From CAYUNT01 sp964446285 (GTDB taxonomy: Bacteria > Sumerlaeota > Sumerlaeia > SLMS01 > CAYUNT01), in assembly GCA_964446285.1 (NCBI GenBank), contig CAYUNT010000124.1, positions 1 to 13,937 on the forward strand: a stretch of 13,937 nucleotides of DNA, written 5' to 3'. Shown here in pieces: positions 1 through 8,030 of the stretch; the stretch's first letter is position 1, and every line of letters starts with the position of its first letter. The position numbers and the translations under genes were made by a program. The notes under the pieces were generated by a model. It was not told the DNA's origin and did not search any database. It saw nothing but the letters and a program-made list of their open reading frames with translations.

Positions 1-399
1 AAATACGATGAGCAAGGTCAGAATCAGGCTGAGATCCGGCGCGGCGGCGGATGCGGCGGAACCGGCAGCCGCAGTGTCTCCAACGGGAATGGCAAATAAA
101 ACCAGCGCAAAAACGCAGAGGTTCATCGCCACCGACCCGAGCGCCCCGAAGGCCGAAATTCGTCGAGCTCCAAAACGGTCGCCCAACTGGCCGTTCACAA
201 ATTGCCCGATTGCATAGAAGATTGTCAGGGCCGTAAGAACCTTGCCAAAATCCGCCGCGCTCCATTGAAATGCCCGGCTGAAATTCGTTTTCACGATGGG
301 CATATTCAGCCGGCAGAGGTAATAACTGAAATATGTCACATACACAGCGGCAAAGGCGGCAATTTGACGCCGCATCAGCGGATTGGCACTCAAAGCCAT
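1..399 (-). CDS. MFS transporter, OPA (organophosphate:phosphate antiporter)-like, N-terminal part
   Basis: The 133 visible codons are the N-terminal part of a major facilitator superfamily transporter; the gene runs off the left edge. Hydrophobic helices lie at about residues 11-29, 51-69 and 82-106, and a fourth starts near 122. Between helices 2 and 3 is the MFS loop motif NGQLGDRFGARR (residues 69-80, form GxLxDRxGxRR). The pattern YFSYYLCRLNMPIVKTNF in helix 1 resembles the GlpT/UhpT (OPA) branch, whose members exchange organic phosphates for phosphate across the inner membrane. The substrate cannot be read from this part. The start at 399 has GGAGG ten bases upstream. An ATG at 404 is closer to that site but leads to a stop after four codons. 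Loop 3-4 (about 108-121) is Ala/Ser-rich. Confidence 0.85.
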   Translation of the reverse strand, partial: MALSANPLMRRQIAAFAAVYVTYFSYYLCRLNMPIVKTNFSRAFQWSAADFGKVLTALTIFYAIGQFVNGQLGDRFGARRISAFGALGSVAMNLCVFALVLFAIPVGDTAAAGSAASAAAPDLSLILTLLIVF

Positions 400-989
400 C
401 GCATGTTGACCTCCACGTTCAAAATCGATCCGCTGCCTTGGCTCGGCCCGCTCGATCCCTGAACTGTTCCCGCAAACTGCACAGGGCTGGGGGTGAATAA
501 CGGTGGACTCCGGGGTCTTGCACGGGGCGGGTTCTCCGCGCGCCCAATAGACTTCGGACGCGCTCGGGCAGTCAAGCACACGGTGGTGAAGGAGAAGCGG
601 CTTGAGGCAAAAAGCGGCGCGGGCAACTCGCATGCCTGCTGCAAACGCATGATTTTGCCATGAAAAACGACAAAAATACGAAAAGCAAAAAGATCATTGG
701 GCAAGAACAAAGGGCATAGCATTGGCGCGGTCTCTGCCTTGGGAGACTTCTTCTTGTTGTTGCGGAAGAATGATTCCTTTTTGTGAAAGAGCTCGGGCGC
801 GCCGCCTGTTCCGGTTGCCAGGCCAATTGGCTCCGTCGTATTAGTCGGAACGATTTTTGTGGGCCGAGCCTTCCCGCTCGCTTTGAAAAGTTGGGCAGGC
901 GGAATCTGTGCGAATCTGAGGGATAGATTTCCGGCAGCGCGCCGGTGAATTGCCGGGAAAGCGGCCCCGCATATAGGAGATAGGCTTTT
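400..989. other. 590-base intergenic region between divergent genes
   Basis: No convincing gene is visible on either strand. Long open frames here read as low-complexity Arg/Pro/Ala-rich shadows of GC-rich DNA. An A-rich patch around 661-693 stands out from the GC-rich background. A good ribosome-binding site (AGGAGAT near 974-981) precedes the gene starting at 990, so promoters for both divergent genes probably lie here. I see no clear -35/-10 pair, riboswitch or terminator. Confidence 0.5.
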
Positions 990-2183
990 ATGACTGCCGC
1001 GCCTTTGAAGAAAATCTACGGACAGCCCAGTTACACGCTTCACACGCGCCGGATGGAACTGGCCGTAACACAAATGGGCGGCCATATCGCGCCAGTGCGG
1101 TTTTTCCGCGATGAGAAAACGCCTTTTGCGCCTTATCGCGTTGCGCCCTGGTGGAACGAAACGCTTGAGCGCGATTGCCCGGCGATTTTGCGCGTGTTGC
1201 GCGGGGATTTCTTTTGCATGCCGTTTGGCGGAAGCGACCGCGCCTGGCGGGGCGAGCATCATCCGCCCCACGGCGAAACAGCAGGGGAGAAGTGGTCGTT
1301 TGAGGCGCTCGCCAAGGCGCGCAAGGGAATAGCGGGCGCTGCGCTGTCTCTTTCAATGCGCGTGCGCGTCCGGCCGGGGCGGGTGCGCAAAGTGATTGCC
1401 CTTCTCGACGATCACAATGCGATATACTGCCGCCATGTAATCTCCGGCATGTCGGGGCGGATGTGTTTTGCGCATCATCCAACACTGGCTTTTCCTGATG
1501 CGCCCGGAAGCGGCCTGGTCGCCGTCAGCCCCTTCATCTACGGCCAGGTGAAGCCGGACCAGTTCGAGTTTCCGGAAAAAGGCGGATATTCCATTCTGCG
1601 CCCGGGTGCGCCGTTCGAGGACCTCTCGCGCGTAGAGCGGATTGACGGCGCGTGGGCGGACCTGACCCGCTATCCGGCGCGGCGCGGATTCGAAGACATT
1701 GTAATGGTTTGCTCGGACCCTGCGCTATTTCCTGCCTGGAGCGCCGTGACATTTCCAACGCTCGGCGCGGTATGGTTCACGCTCAAGGACCCGGCGGTGC
1801 TTCCCTCGACGATGCTCTGGCACGACAACGGCGGACGCCATTACGCTCCTTGGAGCGGACGCAGCGTCAATACGTTGGGCATGGAAGATGTTTTGTCGTA
1901 TTACGGCCAGGGGCTTGCGGAATCGGCGGAGAAAAATCCCTTGAGCAAAAAAGGAATTCCGACTTCGGTATCGCTGTCCGCGCGGCGCCCGCTCGCAGTG
2001 AATTACATCCAGGCGGCCGCGCGGATTCCAAGCGGTTTCGGGCATGTGCGCGAGATTGCGCCCGTGAACGATTCGGCCGTGCGTCTGCGCGACGAACACA
2101 AGCGTGACGTGGTGGCGCAGGTGAATTGGACCTTTCTGCGAACAGGCCGACTGGGGGCGCCGGAATTGGACGAGATCAATTAA
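990..2183 (+). CDS. Galactose-mutarotase-like (aldose 1-epimerase superfamily) protein
   Basis: A 397-residue protein that I assign to the galactose-mutarotase-like beta-sandwich superfamily. Members interconvert sugar anomers or bind and modify hexoses. Supporting patterns are CMPFGGS (76-82) with HHPPHGE (90-96), where His94 sits at the place of the catalytic histidine; a second AHHP motif (161-164); and WHDNGGRHYAPWSGR (277-291) followed by LGMEDVLSYY (296-305), with Glu299 a candidate catalytic acid. The substrate is not evident. There is no signal peptide or membrane segment, so it is probably cytoplasmic. The start is set by AGGAGATAGG a few bases upstream. gpsA follows after 31 bases on the same strand, so the two are probably co-transcribed. 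Alternatives are a DUF4432-type or glucose-6-phosphate-epimerase-like enzyme. The fold is fairly sure, the exact activity is not. Confidence 0.65.
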   Translation: MTAAPLKKIYGQPSYTLHTRRMELAVTQMGGHIAPVRFFRDEKTPFAPYRVAPWWNETLERDCPAILRVLRGDFFCMPFGGSDRAWRGEHHPPHGETAGEKWSFEALAKARKGIAGAALSLSMRVRVRPGRVRKVIALLDDHNAIYCRHVISGMSGRMCFAHHPTLAFPDAPGSGLVAVSPFIYGQVKPDQFEFPEKGGYSILRPGAPFEDLSRVERIDGAWADLTRYPARRGFEDIVMVCSDPALFPAWSAVTFPTLGAVWFTLKDPAVLPSTMLWHDNGGRHYAPWSGRSVNTLGMEDVLSYYGQGLAESAEKNPLSKKGIPTSVSLSARRPLAVNYIQAAARIPSGFGHVREIAPVNDSAVRLRDEHKRDVVAQVNWTFLRTGRLGAPELDEIN

Positions 2184-2214
2184 ACAAGGCAAAATCGATA
2201 TCAGGGATGAGCGC

Positions 2215-3351
2215 ATGAATCCAAATCAACCGGGCGCGGATCGTTCCAGGCAAACCATCGCCGTTTTTGGCGCGGGAATGTGGGGCACCGTACTGGCAGG
2301 ATTGCTCGACGGAAAGGGCCACTGCATTCGCGTTTGGGACCCGGAGCCTGGCGCTGTGGAGCATCTGCTTCGCGAACGGCGTCCGCGCGCGCTCGAAGGC
2401 TTTCGGCTCAACGAGTCGGTCGCGGTGGTGAAAAGCGCGGAAGAGGCGCTGGCGGCGGGAAAATCGGAGGACGAGGCGAATTCCGCTTGGGCCGGCGTGG
2501 ATTTGGCGGTTGTGGCAACGGCGGCAAAGGACGTTGAGCGTGTGGGAGGAATTGCAGCGGAGGCGCTCGCAAAAAAACATCCCGGCGCGTTGTGGCCGCG
2601 TCATGGATGGGTGATTTGCGCCAAAGGCCTGCATCCTGAAACGGGAGACACGCTTTCCGACTGCCTGGCGCGCGGGCTTGGATTGAAGCAGGCATCTGCC
2701 TCCGCACTGCCACTGTCGGAATCCGCAGCGGCTCCGCAAATCGGGGTCGTTAGCGGACCGTGTATCGCGGTGGAAGTGGCGCGCGGCGTGCCGACTTCTG
2801 TGGTGGCGGCCGCGGCCGATCTAAATTTCGCGCGCTATATTCAGGAGATTTTCCATACGTCGCGATTCCGCGTTTATACGCAAACCGACGTCGTCGGCGT
2901 GGAATTGAGCGGATCGCTCAAGAATGTCATCGCAATAGCGGCGGGGATGTGCGACGGCCTCGGGTTTGGCGACAACACAAAGGCGGCTTTGATCACGCGC
3001 GGGCTGGCTGAGATCACGCGGCTGGGCGCGGCGATGGGGGCCGATCCGCGGACATTTGCGGGCTTGGCGGGCATGGGCGACCTGATCGTGACATCATTCA
3101 GCCCGCATTCGCGGAACCGGCGATGCGGCGAGGCGCTCGGGCGCGGGCTTACGCTCGATGAGGCGCGGGCGCAAATTGGAATGGCCATCGAGGGAATCGC
3201 CACGGCGCGTGCGGCCTGTGCGCTGGCGAAAAAATATGGAGTGATGCTTCCGATTTGTGAGGCAGTCCAGGCGATCCTCGCAGGCAAACTCCGGGCGCGA
3301 GACGCCGTCGATGCGCTCATGCTGCGCGATCCCAAACCGGAGGTAGGATGA
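2215..3351 (+). CDS. gpsA: NAD(P)-dependent glycerol-3-phosphate dehydrogenase
   Basis: Reduces dihydroxyacetone phosphate to sn-glycerol 3-phosphate, the backbone for membrane phospholipids; cytoplasmic. The N-terminal Rossmann motif GAGMWGT is at residues 19-25. CAKGL (135-139), SGPCIAVEVARG (180-191), the active-site lysine region LSGSLKNVIAIAAG (231-244, Lys236), DNTKAALITRG (253-263) and the C-terminal AGMGDLIVTSFSPHSRNR (285-302) all match the family. Where many homologues have SGPSFA, this protein has SGPCIA. At 378 residues it is about 40 longer than usual, because of low-complexity inserts near 80-93 and 157-175. The start has AGGGA about eight bases upstream. It lies 31 bases downstream of the mutarotase-like gene and probably shares its transcript. 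Confidence 0.95.
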   Translation: MNPNQPGADRSRQTIAVFGAGMWGTVLAGLLDGKGHCIRVWDPEPGAVEHLLRERRPRALEGFRLNESVAVVKSAEEALAAGKSEDEANSAWAGVDLAVVATAAKDVERVGGIAAEALAKKHPGALWPRHGWVICAKGLHPETGDTLSDCLARGLGLKQASASALPLSESAAAPQIGVVSGPCIAVEVARGVPTSVVAAAADLNFARYIQEIFHTSRFRVYTQTDVVGVELSGSLKNVIAIAAGMCDGLGFGDNTKAALITRGLAEITRLGAAMGADPRTFAGLAGMGDLIVTSFSPHSRNRRCGEALGRGLTLDEARAQIGMAIEGIATARAACALAKKYGVMLPICEAVQAILAGKLRARDAVDALMLRDPKPEVG

Positions 3352-3363
3352 GAGGAAATTATT

Positions 3364-3482
3364 CCACCACAAGGGCACAAAGATACAAAGGAAGAAGGAT
3401 GAAGCGGGATGAGAAAATGTAATTGCAAATTGGAAATTCCTCTTTCTGCCTTTCTCTGCGTTTCTCTGTGCCTCTGCGGTGA
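3364..3482. repeat. Imperfect intergenic inverted repeat ('accacagaggcacagag' type)
   Basis: The left arm, 3364-3398, begins ccaccacaagggcacaaaga. The right arm, 3441-3482, read on the other strand begins tcaccgcagaggcacagaga. The arms share the period ACC(A/G)CA-(A/G)GGGCACA-(A/G)AGA. About 42 bases separate them. The arms are of unlike composition to coding DNA: one is purine-rich, the other pyrimidine-rich. I recall very similar repeats scattered in many environmental bacterial genomes. It fills most of the gpsA-rsmG gap and may act as a MITE-like or REP-like element; function unknown. Confidence 0.55.
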
Positions 3483-3506
3483 TTATTCTTCTCCGGCCGT
3501 TTCTCC

Positions 3507-4334
3507 ATGAAACCCAAAGACCTCCTTTTCGACTGGATGTGGCGTCATTTCCCAGCGGAGCGCATTCCTCCCGCCGCGGAAACCCTGTGGAATTTCCTCG
3601 AATATCTTCAGGTGGAAGCGCGGAATTTCAATCTGACCGCTATTCACGACATGCGCGAGATGGTCGAGCGCCACGTGATCGATTCGCTTGCGCCCTTTGC
3701 CGCGCCCGAGTGTCCGTTGCGAGCGGAATGCGCGGGTTCCCTTTTAGATCCAAGAGCAGCCGCCTCTCCCGATGCCAATACCCAATCCGAATCCAGACCA
3801 GCCCCGCGCGTGATCGACATCGGCAGCGGGAATGGGCTGCCGGGTCTGGCGCTGGCGGTGGCGTTCCCGGCTTGGCGCGTGACGCTGCTCGAATCAAACC
3901 GCAAAAAATGCGAATTCCTAAGCCGCGCGGCAGAAAAAATCGGCGCGGCAAATGTCGAGGTCGCTTGCGAACGCGCTGAAAACTTCGGACGCGATCCGGC
4001 CCGCCGCGATGCTCATGATCTCGCTACGGCGCGCGCGCTGGCCGTGCTTCCCGTGGCGCTCGAATTGTGCCTGCCTCTTGTGCGTCTGGGCGGATGGATG
4101 CTCGCTTACAAAGGACGCGAGTGCCAGGCGGAAATCGAAGTCAGCAACAAGGCTTTTGGCGAACTCGGCGCACGCCTGGAGAGTTCTCCACTTTACCCCG
4201 TCGGCGATTCGCCCGCGCAGCACACCGCGGTATGGATTCGAAAAACCTCTGCCACACCCGAGCGCTATCCGCGGCGCGATGGAATGCCCCGAAAACGCCC
4301 GCTCTGGGAAAAACCGCTTCCTACATCGGACTAA
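3507..4334 (+). CDS. rsmG: 16S rRNA (guanine(527)-N7)-methyltransferase RsmG/GidB
   Basis: Transfers a methyl group from S-adenosylmethionine to N7 of a guanine in the 530 loop of 16S rRNA. Family marks are NLTAI (42-46), DSL (59-61), the SAM-binding loop VIDIGSGNGLPGLALA (102-117), TLLESNRKKCEFL (126-138), ATARALA (173-179) and YKGRE (201-205). The C-terminal YPRRDG...PLW signature is also present. The protein is 275 residues, longer than the common 200-240. The excess is mostly a Pro/Ala/Ser-rich insert at about 68-99, just before the SAM loop, plus an N-terminal segment. No good ribosome-binding site precedes the ATG at 3507, but homology starts right after it and no better start is visible. 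It stands alone, after the inverted repeat, not next to gidA/parAB as in some bacteria. Confidence 0.93.
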   Translation: MKPKDLLFDWMWRHFPAERIPPAAETLWNFLEYLQVEARNFNLTAIHDMREMVERHVIDSLAPFAAPECPLRAECAGSLLDPRAAASPDANTQSESRPAPRVIDIGSGNGLPGLALAVAFPAWRVTLLESNRKKCEFLSRAAEKIGAANVEVACERAENFGRDPARRDAHDLATARALAVLPVALELCLPLVRLGGWMLAYKGRECQAEIEVSNKAFGELGARLESSPLYPVGDSPAQHTAVWIRKTSATPERYPRRDGMPRKRPLWEKPLPTSD

Positions 4335-4418
4335 CAGCCAATCCTTTTTCCCCATTTGACCGATTGGTGTTCACACAATAGCAGTGGAAAATGCTTGTGC
4401 CTCCCCAAAGGGCTTTTG

Positions 4419-4724
4419 TCAGGAAAGGTCTGCCATGTGGGGAGGGGGAAACAGGCGCGCTGCATGGAACAGAGTCAGAATTTCCATCGCGTCGTCACTG
4501 GCGCGATATACAATTCAATAATTGCCAAGAAGGATTTCCCGAACAGAAGGAGTATTGAATTCCGGAGCAATTCTGCCCCAATGCGGATAGTCATGGAGGC
4601 GTTCAACTGCTGCAAGGGCATCCAGGGCAAAGAGGCTGGCATAATGCGGTGAATCCGCGGCGATAAATCTTGTAATGGCCTCCAGATCATCCGCCGCTTG
4701 GGGAGTCCACCTTATTTCAGCCAT
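4419..4724 (-). pseudogene. ParE/RelE-type toxin interrupted by an in-frame TGA
   Basis: The first 69 codons (start 4724) read like a ParE/RelE-superfamily toxin: IRWTPQAADDLEAITRFIA, then YPHWGRIAPEF and REILLGNY. A TGA (4517-4515) stops it just where the family continues with RIVYR. Reading on in the same frame gives IVYRASDDAMEILTLFHAAR and a stop at 4421-4419, which is a perfect family C-terminus. The stop is therefore most simply a single C-to-T change in a CGA arginine codon. The missing part contains the last beta strand and the conserved basic residues usually needed for toxicity, so the toxin is probably inactive. Its ATG overlaps the end of the antitoxin gene by 13 bases, which suggests translational coupling. 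A sequencing error is the alternative. Confidence 0.8.
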
Positions 4725-4894
4725 TTTCCCATCCTCTCCTTCACAGAGGCATGAGGAATGGTTTCGCCAGAATCGGCTTGTTTCAATCCCCGTTCAACCT
4801 TGGCCAGGAACAGCAGGCGTTCCATTGCATCTTCAATGGTGGCATCGGCGGGCAGGTCTTCCACGGCCTGGATTACCTTTTCTTTCGTTGTCAT
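4712..4894 (-). CDS. Antitoxin of a ParE-type toxin-antitoxin pair
   Basis: A 60-residue acidic/amphipathic protein. The sequence MTTKEKVIQAVEDLPADAT (residues 1-19) followed by IEDAMERLLFLAKVERGLKQ (20-39) matches small antitoxins that precede ParE/RelE toxins and neutralise them by wrapping around them. GGAGG lies seven bases before the ATG. The stop overlaps the toxin start on the minus strand, the usual antitoxin-first order. It sits between rsmG and dnaX in opposite orientation to both. If the toxin is dead as it appears, this gene may be a remnant or may act on a related toxin elsewhere. The promoter presumably lies in 4895-5000, but I cannot define it. Confidence 0.75.
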   Translation of the reverse strand: MTTKEKVIQAVEDLPADATIEDAMERLLFLAKVERGLKQADSGETIPHASVKERMGKWLK

Positions 4895-5109
4895 AAGGTG
4901 CCTCCTCTTTTACGGCGGGTCAGGGAAGAAAAATCCACCGCTGCAGGACTGCGGTAGGTATTTTGCTACAGATGGACAGGCTGTAATCAAGCAATCATGC
5001 GAACTTGGAGAATCGCGTTGCCAGAGTGAGCGGGGGTCGGATAAAAGCCGCCGTATGTCCGCGCATGGTTGTGAAAATATGCGCGGGCAGGCAATGTGGC
5101 GGACCGGAT

Positions 5110-5129
5110 GGCAGACCTGGAAGTCTGCC
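5110..5129. repeat. Small perfect hairpin in the dnaX upstream region
   Basis: GGCAGAC at 5110-5116 and GTCTGCC at 5123-5129 form a seven-base stem with a six-base loop. No T-run follows on either strand, so it is not a standard terminator. It lies in the 313-base gap (4895-5207) between the divergent antitoxin and dnaX genes. I see no other feature in that gap beyond the two ribosome-binding sites. It may be a REP-like unit or part of the dnaX leader. Confidence 0.4.
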
Positions 5130-5216
5130 CCACTTGAAATCTTGTTGGTCACTTGCATGTTCCGTCGCACCTGAAATCCCGTTTGGCGCTCACCTTCCGG
5201 CAAGGACATGTTCATT

Positions 5217-7610
5217 ATGGCCCGTTCGCGCGAATCTTATGTTTCTCTGGCGCGCAAGTGGCGTCCGCAGACCTTCGACGAGGTCATCGGGCAGGCGCAC
5301 GCCGTGGACACGCTGCGCGTGGATGTGGCCGCGAACCGCGTCAAGCACGCCTATTTGTTCTCCGGTCCGCGCGGCGTGGGCAAAACCTCAATGGCGCGCA
5401 TCCTGGCCAAGGCGCTCAATTGCGCCAGCGGCCCGACGCCCCAGCCGTGCGGAAAATGCGAACGCTGCGTGGCCATTACGGAAGGCTTCGATCTCGACAC
5501 GATCGAAATCGATGCCGCCACTTACACAAAAGTCGAAAACATCCGCGAACTGCAAGAGGGCTTCAACCGCGCGCCGCTGGCCGGAAGATATAAGGTTTAT
5601 ATTATAGACGAAGTCCACATGCTTTCGGACTCCGCCTTCAACGCGCTGCTCAAATCGCTCGAAGAACCGCCGGCGCGCGTCGTGTTTGTGCTGGCAACGA
5701 CCAACCCGGAGAAAATCCCCGAGACGGTGCAATCTCGCTGCACGCGCCTGGATTTCCGCCGGATCACGCCCGAAGACATCATGCGCCAGCTCGCGCGGAT
5801 TCTGGATTCCGAGACTGCGATGGCGCGCGTCGCCCCAGGGCAGCGCGATGCGATCCTGGAGGCGATCGCGTTTGCGAGCGAGGGCGGAATGCGCGACGCC
5901 GAAGTGACGCTCGACCAGTTGATTTCGCTCGGCGGCGGCGAGATTACGCTCGAACGCGTGCATCAGTTGCTTGGGATTGTCGAGAGCGCCATGCTGGCGG
6001 ATTGTGTGCGCGGCCTGCTCGAACGCGACATGGTGCGGCTGCTGGCGATTGCGCGTGATTTAGTCGATCGCGGACGCGATATCCCGCGATTTGTCCGCAC
6101 GCTGCTTCATTATTTGCGCGATCTGTTGATTTTGCGCGTGACAGGCGGCGGCGAGGAACGCGCGGGTGAATTCGGCGTAGCGAAGTCGCGCGCCGGATAC
6201 GAAACGATGCGCGAACTGGCCGGGCGCGCCGATATTCCCTTTTTGCTAAATGCCATTCATCAAATTTTGCTTTTGGATGAGCGTCTGCGCGGGGTAACTC
6301 CGGCGCGGTTCCTCCTCGAATTTACGTTTGTTAAATTGGCGGCCGTGGATCGCTCGACGGACATCGAGGCGGCTCTGGCGGCGCTTTCTTCCATGCGTGG
6401 CGGCGCAGGCGGGGGAGGAGCCGGCGCGCCTGGAGGTGGCATCGGGCGAGGCCCGGGCGGAGGCGGCGCGGCATCGGGCGGCTATGCGCGCGGCGGCGGG
6501 TATGCGGGCGGAGGCGCGGCGGCTGGCGGATACTCGCGCGGCGCAGGCGGCTATTCAAGAACCGCGCCGGATTCGACAGCGCCAGCGGCGTCCGTTGAAC
6601 CGCCGCTTCCTTTGTCCGTGTCGGAATCTTCCGGCGCGTCTTGCGCGCCTGCATTCGATCCGGCAGATGCCAGCGCTGCTCTTGCGGCTGATGGATTTTC
6701 GCCGGGGGCGCCTGCAATTTCCAGGCCGGCGATGCCTGCACAGCCTCCCCCCGCGCATTCCGCGCACGCCTCCTCGACGCCGCTGCCTTCTTTGCCTCCG
6801 CTTCCGACGGCTTCCACGCCTTTGCCCGCTTCGGCTCCTATTTCCTCATCGCCTGCTTCTTCTTTTCAGCCACCGGCGCCTATCGCTCCCGTGGCCTCCG
6901 CGCCGCCGTTCAAGTCCGCGCCATCCGCAAATGTATCGCCCGTCGGAACGCTCGATGCGGGCAAGTTTTGGATTGCGCTGAACGGCGAGCTTGCCCGCAG
7001 CGCAGTCAGCATCGCCACGCCCCTGCAACGCGCCAGTCTTCTCTCTCTGGAAACGCAACGGCTGGTTATTGGCGTGCCAGGCGGACGCGAAGGCGAAATG
7101 GCCTTCAAATCGCTGACTCGTCCGGAGCGCCGGCAGCGGATCGAGCAAGCCGCCAGCGCTTTAGCTGGGCGCGCGTTGCGTGTTGTTATCGAGCAAACCG
7201 CTCCGGCGGAAAGGGAGGGCGGCGCGAGGCCTTCGGCGGCGCAACTGCCGCCATCTACGTCCGCGCGTGAATCTGCGCAGGCTTCTGCGGAGTCCGCGCC
7301 TATGCCAGCTTCCGCGCCATCTTCTGAGCCATCCGGAGCCGCCTCGGCTGGATTCGCCGCGGCCGGTTCGGTCTCTGAGTATGAAGCGCCGGGCGAAGAA
7401 ATCCGCGCGGACGACGCGCACGGCGCGCAAGAAAGCCGCGCGGAAATGCCCGTCTGGGCGCGCGATTTGGGATTCAGTCCTCAGCAGCTCGAAATGCTCA
7501 GTTTCACCGAAGCCATGAAGCGTTATCCTGATTTTCGCCAGGCCGTCGATCTTGTGCAGCGAACGCTCAAAGCGGAACCCCGCGATTTCAACGGCCGTCC
7601 CATACTCTGA
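5217..7610 (+). CDS. dnaX: DNA polymerase III subunit gamma/tau
   Basis: AAA+ ATPase of the clamp loader, which places the sliding clamp on primed DNA. The N-terminus has LARKWRPQTFDEVIGQ, Walker A GPRGVGKTS (50-58), the zinc cysteines Cys69, Cys78, Cys81 and Cys84, Walker B IIDEVHM (around Asp131-Glu132) and the sensor/arginine-finger region TTNPEKIPETVQSRC (to 175). The clamp-loader collar follows to about residue 370. From about 393 to 580 comes a long linker, first Gly/Tyr/Ala-rich, then Pro/Ala/Ser-rich. A tau-type domain (FWIALNGELARSAVSIATPL) follows, then another loose stretch and a short C-terminal helix region. An ATG also exists at 5208, but AAGGA (5202-5206) would be one base from it; ten bases to 5217 fits better. 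dnaX, ybaB and recR follow each other on one strand, a widely conserved order. I see no A-run slippery site for a gamma form. Confidence 0.93.
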   Translation: MARSRESYVSLARKWRPQTFDEVIGQAHAVDTLRVDVAANRVKHAYLFSGPRGVGKTSMARILAKALNCASGPTPQPCGKCERCVAITEGFDLDTIEIDAATYTKVENIRELQEGFNRAPLAGRYKVYIIDEVHMLSDSAFNALLKSLEEPPARVVFVLATTNPEKIPETVQSRCTRLDFRRITPEDIMRQLARILDSETAMARVAPGQRDAILEAIAFASEGGMRDAEVTLDQLISLGGGEITLERVHQLLGIVESAMLADCVRGLLERDMVRLLAIARDLVDRGRDIPRFVRTLLHYLRDLLILRVTGGGEERAGEFGVAKSRAGYETMRELAGRADIPFLLNAIHQILLLDERLRGVTPARFLLEFTFVKLAAVDRSTDIEAALAALSSMRGGAGGGGAGAPGGGIGRGPGGGGAASGGYARGGGYAGGGAAAGGYSRGAGGYSRTAPDSTAPAASVEPPLPLSVSESSGASCAPAFDPADASAALAADGFSPGAPAISRPAMPAQPPPAHSAHASSTPLPSLPPLPTASTPLPASAPISSSPASSFQPPAPIAPVASAPPFKSAPSANVSPVGTLDAGKFWIALNGELARSAVSIATPLQRASLLSLETQRLVIGVPGGREGEMAFKSLTRPERRQRIEQAASALAGRALRVVIEQTAPAEREGGARPSAAQLPPSTSARESAQASAESAPMPASAPSSEPSGAASAGFAAAGSVSEYEAPGEEIRADDAHGAQESRAEMPVWARDLGFSPQQLEMLSFTEAMKRYPDFRQAVDLVQRTLKAEPRDFNGRPIL

Positions 7611-7659
7611 AGGATTCCATTGGAATCCGCTGATTTCTCTCATGGAGACATTCCCTCGC

Positions 7660-7971
7660 ATGTTCGATCTTCACCACATCCAGAAGCTTCAAAAAGACCT
7701 TTCCGACCGAATGGAGCGCGTTCAGGAGGATTTGGCGGGCCTGTTCGTGGAAGGCACGTCAGGCGGCGGCATCGTGGCCGTTACGAGCAATGGACGCCAG
7801 GAAATCGTCAAAGTGAAAATCAAACCCGAGGCGGTGGACCCGAACGATCTCGAGATGTTGGAGGATTTGGTGCTGGCGGCTACGAATTCCGCGCTGGAAA
7901 AGGCCCGAGAACTGCATGAAAGCAAGGTCTCGCAGGTGACGGGCGGCATCAAAATCCCGGGATTGTTCTAG
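7660..7971 (+). CDS. ybaB: YbaB/EbfC family nucleoid-associated protein
   Basis: A 103-residue DNA-binding protein of the YbaB/EbfC family, which forms dimers and binds DNA as a nucleoid-associated factor; the gene is classically found between dnaX and recR, as here. Visible marks are HHIQKLQKDLSDRMERVQED at the N-terminus, GTSGGGIVAVTSNGRQEIVKVKI in the middle, and DLVLAATNSALEKARELHE with a terminal GGIKIPGLF. The start at 7660 has GGAGA (7644-7648) upstream. An in-frame ATG at 7642 would add six residues, and the open frame extends further into dnaX. It begins 49 bases after dnaX stops, and recR starts 59 bases after it ends, so the three are likely an operon. Confidence 0.92.
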   Translation: MFDLHHIQKLQKDLSDRMERVQEDLAGLFVEGTSGGGIVAVTSNGRQEIVKVKIKPEAVDPNDLEMLEDLVLAATNSALEKARELHESKVSQVTGGIKIPGLF

Positions 7972-8030
7972 CGGACTCCTTGGGACTCGCCGCGTTATTG
8001 CCAGTCTGATTTGCCTCCTGAAATCTGCCG

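Noticed and set aside
390..1485. Two long minus-strand frames (390-1271 and 988-1485) opposite the 990-2183 gene and its upstream gap
   Set aside because: They are rich in Arg, Pro and Ala with no recognisable motif and run antisense to a better-supported gene or over the MFS start; typical shadows of GC-rich DNA.
4400..4445. CCTCCCCA/TGGGGAGG inverted repeat downstream of rsmG as a terminator
   Set aside because: The loop is 30 bases and neither strand has a T-run after the stem. It also overlaps the remnant of the toxin reading frame.
4515..4517. In-frame TGA of the toxin as selenocysteine or a reassigned codon
   Set aside because: No selenocysteine-type context is visible, the family has arginine there, and TGA is used as a normal stop for gpsA and dnaX.
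6387..6560. Programmed frameshift in dnaX producing a short gamma form
   Set aside because: There is no A-run or AAAAAAG-type slippery site, and the G-rich tract is interrupted by other bases. The full frame continues into a proper tau-like C-terminus.
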